Positions 51,630-60,034 of a DNA stretch of 64,000 nucleotides are shown here, one piece after another; position 1 is the first letter of the stretch, and the number at the start of each line of letters is the position of its first letter. The position numbers were made by a program, and so were the translations under genes. Where the stretch lies: the NCBI RefSeq assembly GCF_003001675.1, contig NZ_PVYW01000026.1:1-64000 (forward strand), given 5' to 3'. Origin of the DNA: Cohnella sp. SGD-V74 (lineage in GTDB: Bacteria; Bacillota; Bacilli; Paenibacillales; Paenibacillaceae). Below the pieces are notes generated by a model. That model was not told the origin of the DNA. It made no database searches and worked only from the letters and a program-made list of their open reading frames with translations.

Positions 51630-52400
51630 TTATCGGTTCATCCAGCCGCCGTCGACGCAAAGCACGTGTCCGTTCATGTAATCGGAAGCCGACGAAGCGA
51701 GGAAAATCGCCGGACCGACGAGGTCCTCGTCCCCGCCCCAGCGTCCCGCCGGGATGCGTTCGAGAATTTGGCGGCTGCGGACCGGATCGTTGCGGAGCGC
51801 CTCCGTATTGTCCGTCGCCATATAGCCCGGAGCAATCGCGTTCACCTGCACGCCCTTGGACGCCCATTCGTTGGCGAGCGCCTTGGTCAGCCCGGCAACC
51901 GCGTGTTTGCTGGCCGTGTAGCCCGGAACGTTGATGCCGCCTTGGAAGCTGAGCATCGACGCGATGTTGATGATTTTGCCGTATCCCTGTTCGATCATCA
52001 GCTCTCCGGCGAGCTGGCACAGGACGAACACGGAGTTCAGGTTGACGTCGAGCACTTCTTGCCAGTCGGAATAAGCGTGCTCGACCGCCGGCGCACGGCG
52101 GATGATGCCCGCGTTGTTCACGAGAATGTCGACTCCGCCGAACGTCTCCACCGCGGCGTCAAGAATGCTCGGGAGCTTGCTGCGGTCGGCCACGTCCGCC
52201 TGCACGATGATCGCTTTGCGGCCGTACGCCTCCGCCTTCGCTTTCGTCTCTTCTGCAGGCGTGCGGTTCGTGACAAGTACGAGGTTGGCGCCGGCTTCAG
52301 CCAGACCGACGGCGATCGCTTGTCCCAATCCTCTGCCTGCTCCGGTGACGATGGCCGTCTTGCCGGCCAGATCAAATCGGTTTCGTAGTTGCGAGTTCAA
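51630..52400 (-). CDS. kduD: 2-dehydro-3-deoxy-D-gluconate 5-dehydrogenase (KduD-like SDR)
   Basis: SDR acting in pectin and glycosaminoglycan breakdown, interconverting 3-deoxy-D-glycero-2,5-hexodiulosonate and 2-keto-3-deoxygluconate. The 256-residue protein has TGAGRGLGQAIA, NNAGIIRR, the catalytic Ser in IINIASMLSFQGG, and YTASKHA. The start is TTG 52400, 29 nt inside the end of the deoR gene, with AAGGAGG upstream. Together with kduI the function is likely. Confidence 0.87.
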   Translation of the reverse strand: MNSQLRNRFDLAGKTAIVTGAGRGLGQAIAVGLAEAGANLVLVTNRTPAEETKAKAEAYGRKAIIVQADVADRSKLPSILDAAVETFGGVDILVNNAGIIRRAPAVEHAYSDWQEVLDVNLNSVFVLCQLAGELMIEQGYGKIINIASMLSFQGGINVPGYTASKHAVAGLTKALANEWASKGVQVNAIAPGYMATDNTEALRNDPVRSRQILERIPAGRWGGDEDLVGPAIFLASSASDYMNGHVLCVDGGWMNR

Positions 52401-53145
52401 TGTTCACTCTGCCTCCTTCTTCGTAACGGCGGCGGACCTCTTCGGGAAGTCCGTCGTCCGTAATGAGCAGGTCCAAATCTTCCAGCGCGGCGAACGTCTG
52501 CAGCGCGGCCCGGTCGAACTTGCTGTGATCGGCCACGCCGTAAACTTCCTTCGCTCCGGACAAATACGCCCGCTTCAGATCCAGCAGCTCTCCTGTAAAC
52601 ACCGACAGACCGAACTTGTCGTGTACGCCCGTCGCGGACAGGAACAGCTTCTGCACGTTCAGGCGCGCGAGCCATTCCAGCGCGTCGTTGCCGACGAGCA
52701 CGTTGCGGTGGCGGTAGCCTCCGGGGACGACCAGCCGGATTTGCTCTTTCCCCATCAGCTCGCGCATGATCAGCAAATCGTTGGTTAGCACGGTGAGCGG
52801 CATATCCGGCAGCTTCCTCGCGATCTCCAGCGTCGTGCTGCCCGCATCCAATGCGATCACGTCGTCCTGGCGAATGTAGCGCAGCGCGTGCGCGGCGATC
52901 GCTTCCTTTTCACCGGAGTGCTTCGTATTCGGAATTTGCAGCGGCAGCATCGGTTCGGACGCGTCCGAGCGGCTGACCGCTCCGCCGTGAATGCGTGTGA
53001 GCAGCCCTTTCTCCTCCAGCTTCTCCAGATCCTCGCGAATCGTCTTCGGAGTCACCTCGAACCTGTCGCTCAGCTCGGACACCTGCACGGCTCCGTTCTC
53101 CTGCAGCAATTCCAAAATCAGTTGATGGCGCGTTATCGCAAGCAT
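52372..53145 (-). CDS. DeoR-family transcriptional regulator
   Basis: A 257-residue repressor. The N-terminal winged helix (ILELLQENGAVQVSELSDRFEVTPKTIREDL) binds DNA; the C-terminal sugar-phosphate sensor domain carries DAGSTTLEIA and TNDLLIM. Lying between kduI and kduD, it probably controls them, with a keto-deoxy sugar acid or its phosphate as inducer (inferred). Confidence 0.88.
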   Translation of the reverse strand: MLAITRHQLILELLQENGAVQVSELSDRFEVTPKTIREDLEKLEEKGLLTRIHGGAVSRSDASEPMLPLQIPNTKHSGEKEAIAAHALRYIRQDDVIALDAGSTTLEIARKLPDMPLTVLTNDLLIMRELMGKEQIRLVVPGGYRHRNVLVGNDALEWLARLNVQKLFLSATGVHDKFGLSVFTGELLDLKRAYLSGAKEVYGVADHSKFDRAALQTFAALEDLDLLITDDGLPEEVRRRYEEGGRVNIELATTKPI

Positions 53146-53179
53146 GTAGCGGTCGTTCCTCCCGACTTGGCAGTTGCTG

Positions 53180-54013
53180 CTATTTTAACGCATCCATAGG
53201 GACGACATCCATATCCTTGAACGTATAATTTTCCCCGGCCATCGCCCATACGAACGCATAGCTGCTCGTGCCGGCTCCGGAGTGAATGGACCAGCTCGGA
53301 GAAATGACCGCCTGCTCGTTGGCGATAACGATGTGACGGGTTTCATTCGGCTCGCCCATAAAGTGGAACACTCTCGCGTCGGCGTTCATGTCGAAGTAGA
53401 GGTACGCTTCCATGCGGCGATCGTGAAGATGCGCAGGCATCGTATTCCAGACGCTGCCCGGCTTGAACAGCGTGACGCCCAGCATGAGCTGGCAGCTTTG
53501 CACGCCGTTCTCGTGAATGATCTGATGGATCGTCCGTTCGTTGGACGATTCGAGCGCGCCGAGGTTCAGCGTGTTCGCTTCCTGCACCGATACTTTGCGC
53601 GTCGGGTACGTCGCGTGAGCGAGCGCCGAAGTGAAGTAAATTTTCGCAGGATCGGACGGGTTCGCGCTGGACAGGGTCAGATTACGAGTGCCTTTGCCGA
53701 CATACAGCGTATCCAGCTTGCCGAGCGTGTAGCGCTCGCCGTCCGCCTCGATGACCGCTTCCCCTCCGCCGATATGGATAAAGCCAACTTCCCTGCGCTC
53801 CAGAAAATAGTCCGTCTTCAGCACATCGGCCGCTTCGACCGTCAATGCGGCGTTAACCGGATGCGCTCCGCCGATAATCAAGCGGTCGTCGTGCGCGTAC
53901 ACCATTTTGATTTCATCCGCCTGAAACAGGCTCTCGATCAAGTATTGCTGGCGCAGCCTCGCCGTGTCGTAATGCTTGGCGTCGGCCGGATTCGTCGAAT
54001 GTCTGATTTCCAT
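53180..54013 (-). CDS. kduI: 5-keto-4-deoxyuronate isomerase
   Basis: Cupin-fold isomerase that converts 5-keto-4-deoxyuronate, from unsaturated uronates, to 3-deoxy-D-glycero-2,5-hexodiulosonate, the substrate of KduD. The 277-residue protein has the metal-binding motif THLHDRRMEAYLYFD-like (PAHLHDRRMEAYLYFD) with Glu following. The ATG at 54013 follows GGAGGGGACCCTC; the longer frame runs back into the repeat array. First gene of the kduI-deoR-kduD unit. Confidence 0.92.
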   Translation of the reverse strand: MEIRHSTNPADAKHYDTARLRQQYLIESLFQADEIKMVYAHDDRLIIGGAHPVNAALTVEAADVLKTDYFLERREVGFIHIGGGEAVIEADGERYTLGKLDTLYVGKGTRNLTLSSANPSDPAKIYFTSALAHATYPTRKVSVQEANTLNLGALESSNERTIHQIIHENGVQSCQLMLGVTLFKPGSVWNTMPAHLHDRRMEAYLYFDMNADARVFHFMGEPNETRHIVIANEQAVISPSWSIHSGAGTSSYAFVWAMAGENYTFKDMDVVPMDALK

Positions 54014-54099
54014 GAGGGTCCCCTCCGAATAGGTTCGTTTTCGTTCGAAATCAGTATAACACACATTTTCGAACTTTTGTGAACTGTTTTGAACCCTTT

Positions 54100-54445
54100 G
54101 GATTGGGCCACTCCGACCTCCGCAACTCCGAGGCACTTTCTTGGCCTTCAGCCTCTCCCGCCGCTCCCACCTCCGCAACTCCGAGGCACTTTCTTGGCCT
54201 TCAGCTTCTCCCGCCACTCCGACCTCCGCCACTCCGAGGCACTTTCTTGGCCTTCAGCTTCTCCCGCCGCTCCCACCTTCGAACCGCCGAGGCACTTTCT
54301 TGGCCTTCAGCCGCTCCCGCCACTCCGGTCCCCGAACCACCGAGGCACTTTCTTGGCCTTCAACTTCTCCCGCCGCTCCGACCCCCGCAACTCCGAGGCA
54401 CTTTCTTGGCCTTCAGCTTCTCCCGCCGCTCCCGTCCCCCCAGTA
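54100..54445. repeat. 53-bp tandem array, about 6 copies
   Basis: AGGCACTTTCTTGGCCTTCA recurs at 54131, 54184, 54237, 54290, 54343 and 54396, exactly 53 bp apart; the rest of each unit is C-rich (TCTCCCGCC, CTCC). Because the unit lacks stop codons and 53 is not a multiple of three, all three forward frames stay open, producing spurious Pro/Ser/Arg-rich ORFs. It separates kduI from the nuclease gene. Confidence 0.95.
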
Positions 54446-54502
54446 CATTACAGAACCTGGGTCCCGTTCCTGTTCCATTTTTCTCTCGTCCAAAAAAAAC
54501 TG

Positions 54503-54531
54503 TTGCACACCGAGCAAATAAATGTTACTTT
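54503..54531 (+). promoter_or_regulatory. Promoter of the nuclease leader
   Basis: TTGCAC (54503-54508) and TACTTT (54526-54531), 17 bp apart, just upstream of the leader hairpin. Confidence 0.45.
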
Positions 54532-54567
54532 ACAGATATATCCATAACATTCGGTCGTGAAGCACAC

Positions 54568-54608
54568 GCCGCTCTTACCGGTCAATCGCCGGTTTGGGCG
54601 GCTTTTTA
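54568..54608 (+). terminator. Intrinsic terminator in the 5' leader of the nuclease gene
   Basis: GCCGC (54568-54572) pairs with GCGGC (54598-54602), ACCGG (54577-54581) pairs with CCGGT (54589-54593), and TTTTTA follows at once. It ends about 30 nt before the nuclease start codon, in the position of an attenuator. Confidence 0.6.
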
Positions 54609-54636
54609 TTTTCATTTAGAAAGGATGTTGGTTCAG

Positions 54637-55347
54637 ATGGAGAAAAAAGAAAATGTTGTAGTTGATGAGAAGTTTGAGGCGGCTTATGAAAAGTGGATGG
54701 TCGATCAACAAACAAGCGGCACACACGAGCGAAAGAAAAGACTTGCCAATATTGATCATCACGCGGAGAAAATGTTTCTCGAAAAAGTATGGTGGCCCTC
54801 GTTCAGGAACTTTGCCGGTTTGAGCGCGGAGTACGAGGTGAAGGATTTCAAAGACGGTCGACGTTATCTGGATTTTGCTTTCCATACGGCAGGCTACAAA
54901 ATTTGCATAGAGATCGACGGCTATGGACCGCATTGGAAAGACATCGACCAACAGAAATTTGCCGATCATCTGATTCGCCAGAACCATTTGGTGGTGGACG
55001 GTTGGATCGTGTTACGGTTTTCCTATGACGACGTTAAGGAGAAACCTAGACGTTGCCAACAAATCATTCAGCAACTGCTCGGCAAACTAAGCGGTCTTAA
55101 TTCGGTTCAGCTCGCACCTATTGAAAAAGCTCTTTACGATTTGGCCTGCGCCGGCAACGACCCGATTGCTCCTTTGCAGGCAGCAGCGCGTCTAGGCATC
55201 CACCGCAAAACGGCCGCCAAGCATTTACGCAAGCTCAAAGACAAAGGAATGCTGATCCCGCTCATCGCCAAGCCCAAAGACAAGGTCGTCCGAACCGTCC
55301 GCTATCAAGTCGTCTTCACGGATTTTCACGGGTTCCGGGTTCAGTAA
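54637..55347 (+). CDS. Vsr/DUF559-like endonuclease with C-terminal helix-turn-helix
   Basis: A 236-residue protein. The middle (about 60-130) has the PD-(D/E)xK-like pattern LDFAFHTAGYKICIEIDGYG, followed by His/Trp and a long basic helix, as in very-short-patch-repair or DUF559 nucleases. Residues about 160-210 form a helix-turn-helix (PLQAAARLGIHRKTAAKHLRKLKDKG). The start is ATG 54637 (alternative ATG 54625); the open frame extends into the repeat array but has no coding look there. The target is unknown. Confidence 0.75.
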   Translation: MEKKENVVVDEKFEAAYEKWMVDQQTSGTHERKKRLANIDHHAEKMFLEKVWWPSFRNFAGLSAEYEVKDFKDGRRYLDFAFHTAGYKICIEIDGYGPHWKDIDQQKFADHLIRQNHLVVDGWIVLRFSYDDVKEKPRRCQQIIQQLLGKLSGLNSVQLAPIEKALYDLACAGNDPIAPLQAAARLGIHRKTAAKHLRKLKDKGMLIPLIAKPKDKVVRTVRYQVVFTDFHGFRVQ

Positions 55348-55353
55348 TTTACA

Positions 55354-55590
55354 CTAAGTTGCAGTCGAATCCGGTTCATACGGCTTGCAGTCAGGGCTGC
55401 CGTACAGGTTCGAGTTGCCGCTGAGGCCGAAGGAGCGCCCGTACAAAACAAAGGGACAAGCCATATGGCCCATCCCTCTGCCCTCTTGTCTTAAGCTGCG
55501 CTCGCTCTGAGAAGAAACGCGAAGTCGCCATTTGATCGCTTGCCCTTTCGCGTTACCGCGAAGCCGCAAGCCGATCGTTTTGCCCTTCCG
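55354..55590. other. Intergenic stretch without a clear gene
   Basis: Between the nuclease and the glucanase genes. A 71-residue minus-strand frame exists but has no good ribosome site or known family. The sequence contains several short direct repeats (GCGAAG, GCTTGCC). Confidence 0.4.
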
Positions 55591-55620
55591 CCTTACTCCT
55601 TACTCCTTACTCCTTACTCC
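55591..55620. repeat. 7-bp microsatellite (CCTTACT)x4 containing the glucanase stop codon
   Basis: Four head-to-tail CCTTACT units. Read on the minus strand this is (GGAGTAA)n, and the TAA stop of the GH16 gene (55614-55616) lies inside it. Confidence 0.85.
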
Positions 55621-58232
55621 GGAGTCCCCTGGGTCACTCCGTGAACGTACGTTTGCCAAGGAGTATCCAGAGCACCCTGCCCCGGGTTGTAGGTAAAGAA
55701 GTATTCGACGGTGTCCCCGTATTGCAGGTTATTGACCGGGTACGTATAGTTGCCGTTCCCCGTATGGGTCATCGCAACGTTAAGCTGCACGCCGTTGTTT
55801 ACTTTGTAGTGCAGATCGGCGAAGGTGGCGCCGTTGACGTAGAATAACAGGTTGTCGCCCGTCTTCTTGAGGCCGCGCACCTCGTCGCCGATGACGATGA
55901 CAGTCGGAGCGGCCGGGACGACGGTGACGGTGCAGACGGCCGTTTGGTTGCCGTCGGTCGTCGTCACGGTAATCGTGGCCGTACCCGGGGCATGCCCGGT
56001 CACGACGCCGCTGGCGTTCACGGAAGCGACCGCGGCGTTGGACGATGTCCAAGAGACTTGCTTGTTCGTCGCGTTGGACGGCGCTACGACAGCGTTCAGC
56101 TGGACGTTCTGGCCGACTTCAAGCTGGGCGGCCGTCTGATCCAATGAGACTCCGGTAACCGGCACATTGCCGGGATTCCCTCCCCCTCCAGGCTCATAAA
56201 CCCGCACGTAATCGACTTGCATCGTAGCCGGAATGTCGGAAGGGTCGGGAGTCAGCCCGCCGTCGAAGTGCCCGCCGACCGCCAGGTTCATGATGATGTA
56301 GAAAGGCTGGTCGAACGGAGCGTTCGGATTGTTGGGCGCCGCAACGGAATACCATTGATCCCGGGTGACTTTGAAGAAAAATTTGCCGTCCACGTACCAT
56401 TTGAAGTCGTCCTCTTCCCAGATCAGTGTGTACACGTGAAAATCGTTGGCGAACGTTTGACCTTGCGGGAAGTGGTATTCGCCGGCAATGTACCGGTTCA
56501 CCGGCCACTGGCCGCCGAAGTGCACTGCGCCGCTCGTCGTCCCCGGCAAGCGCCCCTTCGCTTCCATGACGTCGATTTCCCCGGATGCCGCCCATGCGCC
56601 ATAGACGGCGTCTTCCGGCAGCATCCAGAGCGCCGGCCAGATGCCGTTGCCCGTGGGCAGCTTGGCGCTGAAGTCGATTCTGCCGTACTGGAAGGAGAAA
56701 TGGTCCTTCGTGTTGACTTTGCCGGAAGAATATTGCGCATACCGGCTAGGGTCCTGCGGGAACGATTTGGGATCGTTCAAGGCTCTAATGTTCAGCTTGC
56801 CGTCCTGGACGAATACGTTTTGCGCGCTGTTCGTGTAATGCTGCAGCTCCGCGTTGCCCCAGCCCCAGCTGTTGGGATCGTTGCTGATGTAATAGCCTTC
56901 CTCGTAGTTCCACTTGCTCGTATCGAGCTGAGTGCCGCCGAACTCGTCCTGCCAGATCAGCGTCATGCCGGGAATGGCCGGATCGCTCGGCGTTCCGATC
57001 GCGACATCCTCGTGATCGGAGACGTCCGGGCGGGGAGCGTTCGGATTGCCTATCAGCGTGTAGTAGACGAAGTTGCTGCCGATGCTTCCGCCTGACTGTC
57101 CGTTCAGCGGATAGCCGATCCGGATCTGCATATCCTCCTGAATCGGCTGGAACCACAGCCCGTAAATATAATCGGCCCAATAGCCCCACTGATTGGCGTC
57201 CGACATGTTGTTGTAGCCGTTGCCGGAATAGAGGAAGCCGCTCTGGGCGGAATTGCCCAGCTCTACCCATTGTCCGGCAACGTTGATCTGGTAGACGAAG
57301 TTGCCCAGCTCCGCGCCGATCGGCGGGCCGCCGTCGATCTTGGGCAGCGGTATGCCGATGGCGCCGCTCTCGTCCGCCGTATAGGTTGTTCCGTCATAGG
57401 CGGCAAGCGTATACGAATTTCTGACCGGCTCGTTAAAGACGATCGTGTACACCAAGCTGCTCGCCGATGTCTTGGATTCCAGCTTGACGTTGATCGACTC
57501 CGTTACCGTGAACCAGTAACCGCCGCCCCCTTCAGTGAATTGACCGAAGTTGCTGTCGTAAATCCAGCCGCTGGCCGCGTTATTGTCGATATCGATCCAC
57601 GTGCTGCTGCTTACGGGTTTGACGTAGACCTTCAAGTCATTGGCTACGGCCGCGTAAGGGATGGACGAATCGTTGTTGAAAATCGGATACGTAAAGCCCG
57701 CTCCCCCCGTAAAACCCGCCGTAATCTGCGGTCCTTGGGTCGGCGACATCGAGGTTATCGTTGTTTGGTTGATGTTCTGAAACACCAAGGTGTAGTCCAG
57801 CGTAACTCCGTTGGCCTTGGAGTAAAGCCGGATCTCCGTGGTGGCGGAGAGGAGGAACCAGAAGCCGTGGAAACCGCCGTCGCTCCAATGTCCCCAGTTC
57901 TGGTTGTAGACGTAGCCGCCGACGCTGTCGATATCGACCCAGCTGCCGCCCGTCTTTACCTTGACGCCCAAATCGTCGGAAACGTCGTTCCAACCGGCGG
58001 AGCCTCCGTTGAAAATCGGCATGACAAAGCCGTAGCTGGCCTGACCGACTCCCGATTTCGAGATAACGGGGCCGTCTGCCGCCGAGAAGTAAGCCATGGA
58101 GGTAATCGCGGTTCCCGCCGCTTGGACCCGAGGCGTTGGCCATAGGCCCAAGCCAACCAACAGCAATGCCGCCAAGACCAAGCTCGTTGTCCTTTGCGTC
58201 CACCCTTTCTCCGCATGGCAAATCCGTTCCAT
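55614..58232 (-). CDS. Secreted beta-1,3-glucanase (GH16) with N-terminal repeats, Big_2 and CBM56 modules
   Basis: Extracellular laminarinase-type enzyme, 872 residues. Order: signal peptide (about 1-38, ending VQA); three similar modules of about 110 residues (about 40-400) with WxD/DID and Trp/Tyr-rich repeats; a GH16 catalytic domain (about 415-690) with the nucleophile and acid/base in GEIDVMEAKG (E-x-D-x-x-E, near 550) and EDDFKWYVDG; a bacterial Ig-like Big_2 domain (VTGVSLDQTAAQLEVG...); and a C-terminal module from VIGDEVRGLKKTGDNLLFYV matching beta-1,3-glucan-binding CBM56. AAAGGAGGGCAATTT precedes the ATG at 58232. Confidence 0.9.
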   Translation of the reverse strand: MERICHAEKGWTQRTTSLVLAALLLVGLGLWPTPRVQAAGTAITSMAYFSAADGPVISKSGVGQASYGFVMPIFNGGSAGWNDVSDDLGVKVKTGGSWVDIDSVGGYVYNQNWGHWSDGGFHGFWFLLSATTEIRLYSKANGVTLDYTLVFQNINQTTITSMSPTQGPQITAGFTGGAGFTYPIFNNDSSIPYAAVANDLKVYVKPVSSSTWIDIDNNAASGWIYDSNFGQFTEGGGGYWFTVTESINVKLESKTSASSLVYTIVFNEPVRNSYTLAAYDGTTYTADESGAIGIPLPKIDGGPPIGAELGNFVYQINVAGQWVELGNSAQSGFLYSGNGYNNMSDANQWGYWADYIYGLWFQPIQEDMQIRIGYPLNGQSGGSIGSNFVYYTLIGNPNAPRPDVSDHEDVAIGTPSDPAIPGMTLIWQDEFGGTQLDTSKWNYEEGYYISNDPNSWGWGNAELQHYTNSAQNVFVQDGKLNIRALNDPKSFPQDPSRYAQYSSGKVNTKDHFSFQYGRIDFSAKLPTGNGIWPALWMLPEDAVYGAWAASGEIDVMEAKGRLPGTTSGAVHFGGQWPVNRYIAGEYHFPQGQTFANDFHVYTLIWEEDDFKWYVDGKFFFKVTRDQWYSVAAPNNPNAPFDQPFYIIMNLAVGGHFDGGLTPDPSDIPATMQVDYVRVYEPGGGGNPGNVPVTGVSLDQTAAQLEVGQNVQLNAVVAPSNATNKQVSWTSSNAAVASVNASGVVTGHAPGTATITVTTTDGNQTAVCTVTVVPAAPTVIVIGDEVRGLKKTGDNLLFYVNGATFADLHYKVNNGVQLNVAMTHTGNGNYTYPVNNLQYGDTVEYFFTYNPGQGALDTPWQTYVHGVTQGTPE

Positions 58233-58460
58233 AAATTGCCCTCCTTTAATCAAGTAGTTTCTTCGTTCCAATCGCGATTCCGCTAAAATGCCGACCGACG
58301 ACAGAAAACGCTTACAGATACTTGTTCCTGCAGGACAACTTTATTGTAGCGAACGGAATGCCCGGGAAAAAGGTTCAATATTTTTCATGATAACCCAATT
58401 TTTTGTTTTTCCTTGAATTTGGTCCCCCGGTGCTGCGGACGAAGGCCGAATCCGGCGACG

Positions 58461-60029
58461 TCACAGCGCCGAGTCGCGATAACTGTCCTCCCTATCCCCA
58501 TTTTGACGAATCCGCTGCCGGTACTCCGTCGGCTGCATACCCATCGCGTCCCGGAACGCCCGGATAAAGCTCTTGTAGCTTTCGTACCCGACCATGGCGG
58601 CCACCTCGACGATTTTGTGCTCGGTTTCGGCCAGCAGCCGCCGAGCTTTATCCAACCGAACGTCGCGCAAGTATTCCGCGAAGCCTTTGCCGATATTTTT
58701 CTTGAACAGGTTGGAAAAATAAGCGTAATTGAGCGATACGTGGTTGGAGACCATCGCCAAGTCGAGCGGTTTATGATAGTTTTCATGGATAAAACGAATC
58801 GCTTCGTTCAAGTCCTGGGAGTTGCGATAGCTGCACTTGAATTCGTAGTAAAACTGGTTCAGCCGAAGCAGCTGCTGCTGCAGCGCCTGGATATAATCGC
58901 GGATGCCCGGATAGTCGTACAGATTGCGCAGACATTCGATATCCAGCGCCTCCTCCCCCATGTAAGGACGGATAACGCGTTCGTATTCCTCCAGCATCTG
59001 CACGATGGCTCGGCTGAGCTGCTGCGTATAACGCACGTGGTAGCGCTGAAGCACGTTTTTGTGGAAAACAGCAGAAATACCTTCGGCGATTTTGCCCCCG
59101 TTTTTCGTGCCGACCAGTTGGAACAGCCCGTATAGCTCTTCGTAGGGAATCTGCCATTGCTGCTCGAGCCCCTCAATGTCGGCGGGCAGGATACAGCGCT
59201 TATCGGGAAAAAGGTAGCTGTGCCGGTATAGTTCCATGACTTGCGTATAGCTGTCCGGCAGCTCCTTTAATCCCCGCTTGGCACCGGTGATGGCCGCGAC
59301 TGCGCCGATCCGCTCCGCCTGAAGCGCCGCGAGCAGAGCCTCCGGTTCCACGGACGCGTCAACCGCCAGAATCAGATGCGGGCGATGCTGCAGGGCGATG
59401 CATCCCTTCCTGCCGAATACCCGGTAGGCAATCGATTCGATGCTATGAGCGCCTCCGGCGCCCGGCTGGTTAATCCGCATTTCCTCCCGGAACAGACATA
59501 GGCGGTAGCCAGCCCACAGCTCCGGATTTTGCCGTTCGACCTGGCCGATCCACTCGTCGTCGTTCGCAGCGCCCTGCATGAACATGCACAGCTCTTTCCG
59601 GTCCGTCTCCCTCGCCCGCCGGGAAATCCGCTTGATATTGCGCGACAGCTCCTGCCGCGTTCGAATCTCCTGCGACACGTGCTCGATCGAGGCTTGCAAG
59701 TCTTCCCGCTTCACGGGCTTGAGCAGATAGCCTTTGGCCCCAAGCCCGATCGCCTGCTGAGCGTAGGCAAAATCGCCATAGCCGCTAATGATCAGAAACT
59801 CGGCCTTCAAGCGTTCTTCGCGAGCGCGCGCCATAAGAGCCAGCCCGTCCATGTCCGGCATTCGGATGTCGGTAATGACCAGTTGGATGTTGAATTGATG
59901 CAACGAATGCAGCGCCTCGATTCCGTTTCCGGCGCAGTGAATGTCGCCCAGCTCCAGGGGGAACTGTCCCAGCATCGCCTGCAGCCCGTCGCGAATTTGC
60001 TTTTGGTCGTCCACGATCAAGACGTTGAT
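58461..60029 (-). CDS. YesN-type response regulator (receiver + AraC HTH)
   Basis: A 522-residue transcription regulator of carbohydrate genes. The receiver domain has VLIVDDQ, the phosphoacceptor Asp in VITDIRMPDMDG (about residue 54) and KPVKRED. A long middle region links to a C-terminal AraC/XylS domain (HENYHKPLDLAMVSNHVSLNYAYFSNLFKK...IGFE-like VGYESYKSF). It begins 5 bp after the kinase stop, so the pair is cotranscribed. Confidence 0.92.
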   Translation of the reverse strand: MNVLIVDDQKQIRDGLQAMLGQFPLELGDIHCAGNGIEALHSLHQFNIQLVITDIRMPDMDGLALMARAREERLKAEFLIISGYGDFAYAQQAIGLGAKGYLLKPVKREDLQASIEHVSQEIRTRQELSRNIKRISRRARETDRKELCMFMQGAANDDEWIGQVERQNPELWAGYRLCLFREEMRINQPGAGGAHSIESIAYRVFGRKGCIALQHRPHLILAVDASVEPEALLAALQAERIGAVAAITGAKRGLKELPDSYTQVMELYRHSYLFPDKRCILPADIEGLEQQWQIPYEELYGLFQLVGTKNGGKIAEGISAVFHKNVLQRYHVRYTQQLSRAIVQMLEEYERVIRPYMGEEALDIECLRNLYDYPGIRDYIQALQQQLLRLNQFYYEFKCSYRNSQDLNEAIRFIHENYHKPLDLAMVSNHVSLNYAYFSNLFKKNIGKGFAEYLRDVRLDKARRLLAETEHKIVEVAAMVGYESYKSFIRAFRDAMGMQPTEYRQRIRQNGDREDSYRDSAL

Positions 60030-60034
60030 CATGC

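Noticed and set aside
53180..54232. Longer kduI starting at 54232
   Set aside because: The extra N-terminus is translated repeat sequence; the ATG at 54013 has a good ribosome site and gives the family N-terminus.
54100..54445. Pro/Ser/Arg-rich protein encoded by the 53-bp repeats, fused to the nuclease
   Set aside because: All three frames are open simply because the unit lacks stops; no ribosome site, and the composition is that of the repeat. A terminator lies between the array and the nuclease start.
55354..55569. 71-residue minus-strand frame downstream of the glucanase
   Set aside because: No ribosome site, no family resemblance; composition consistent with non-coding repeats.
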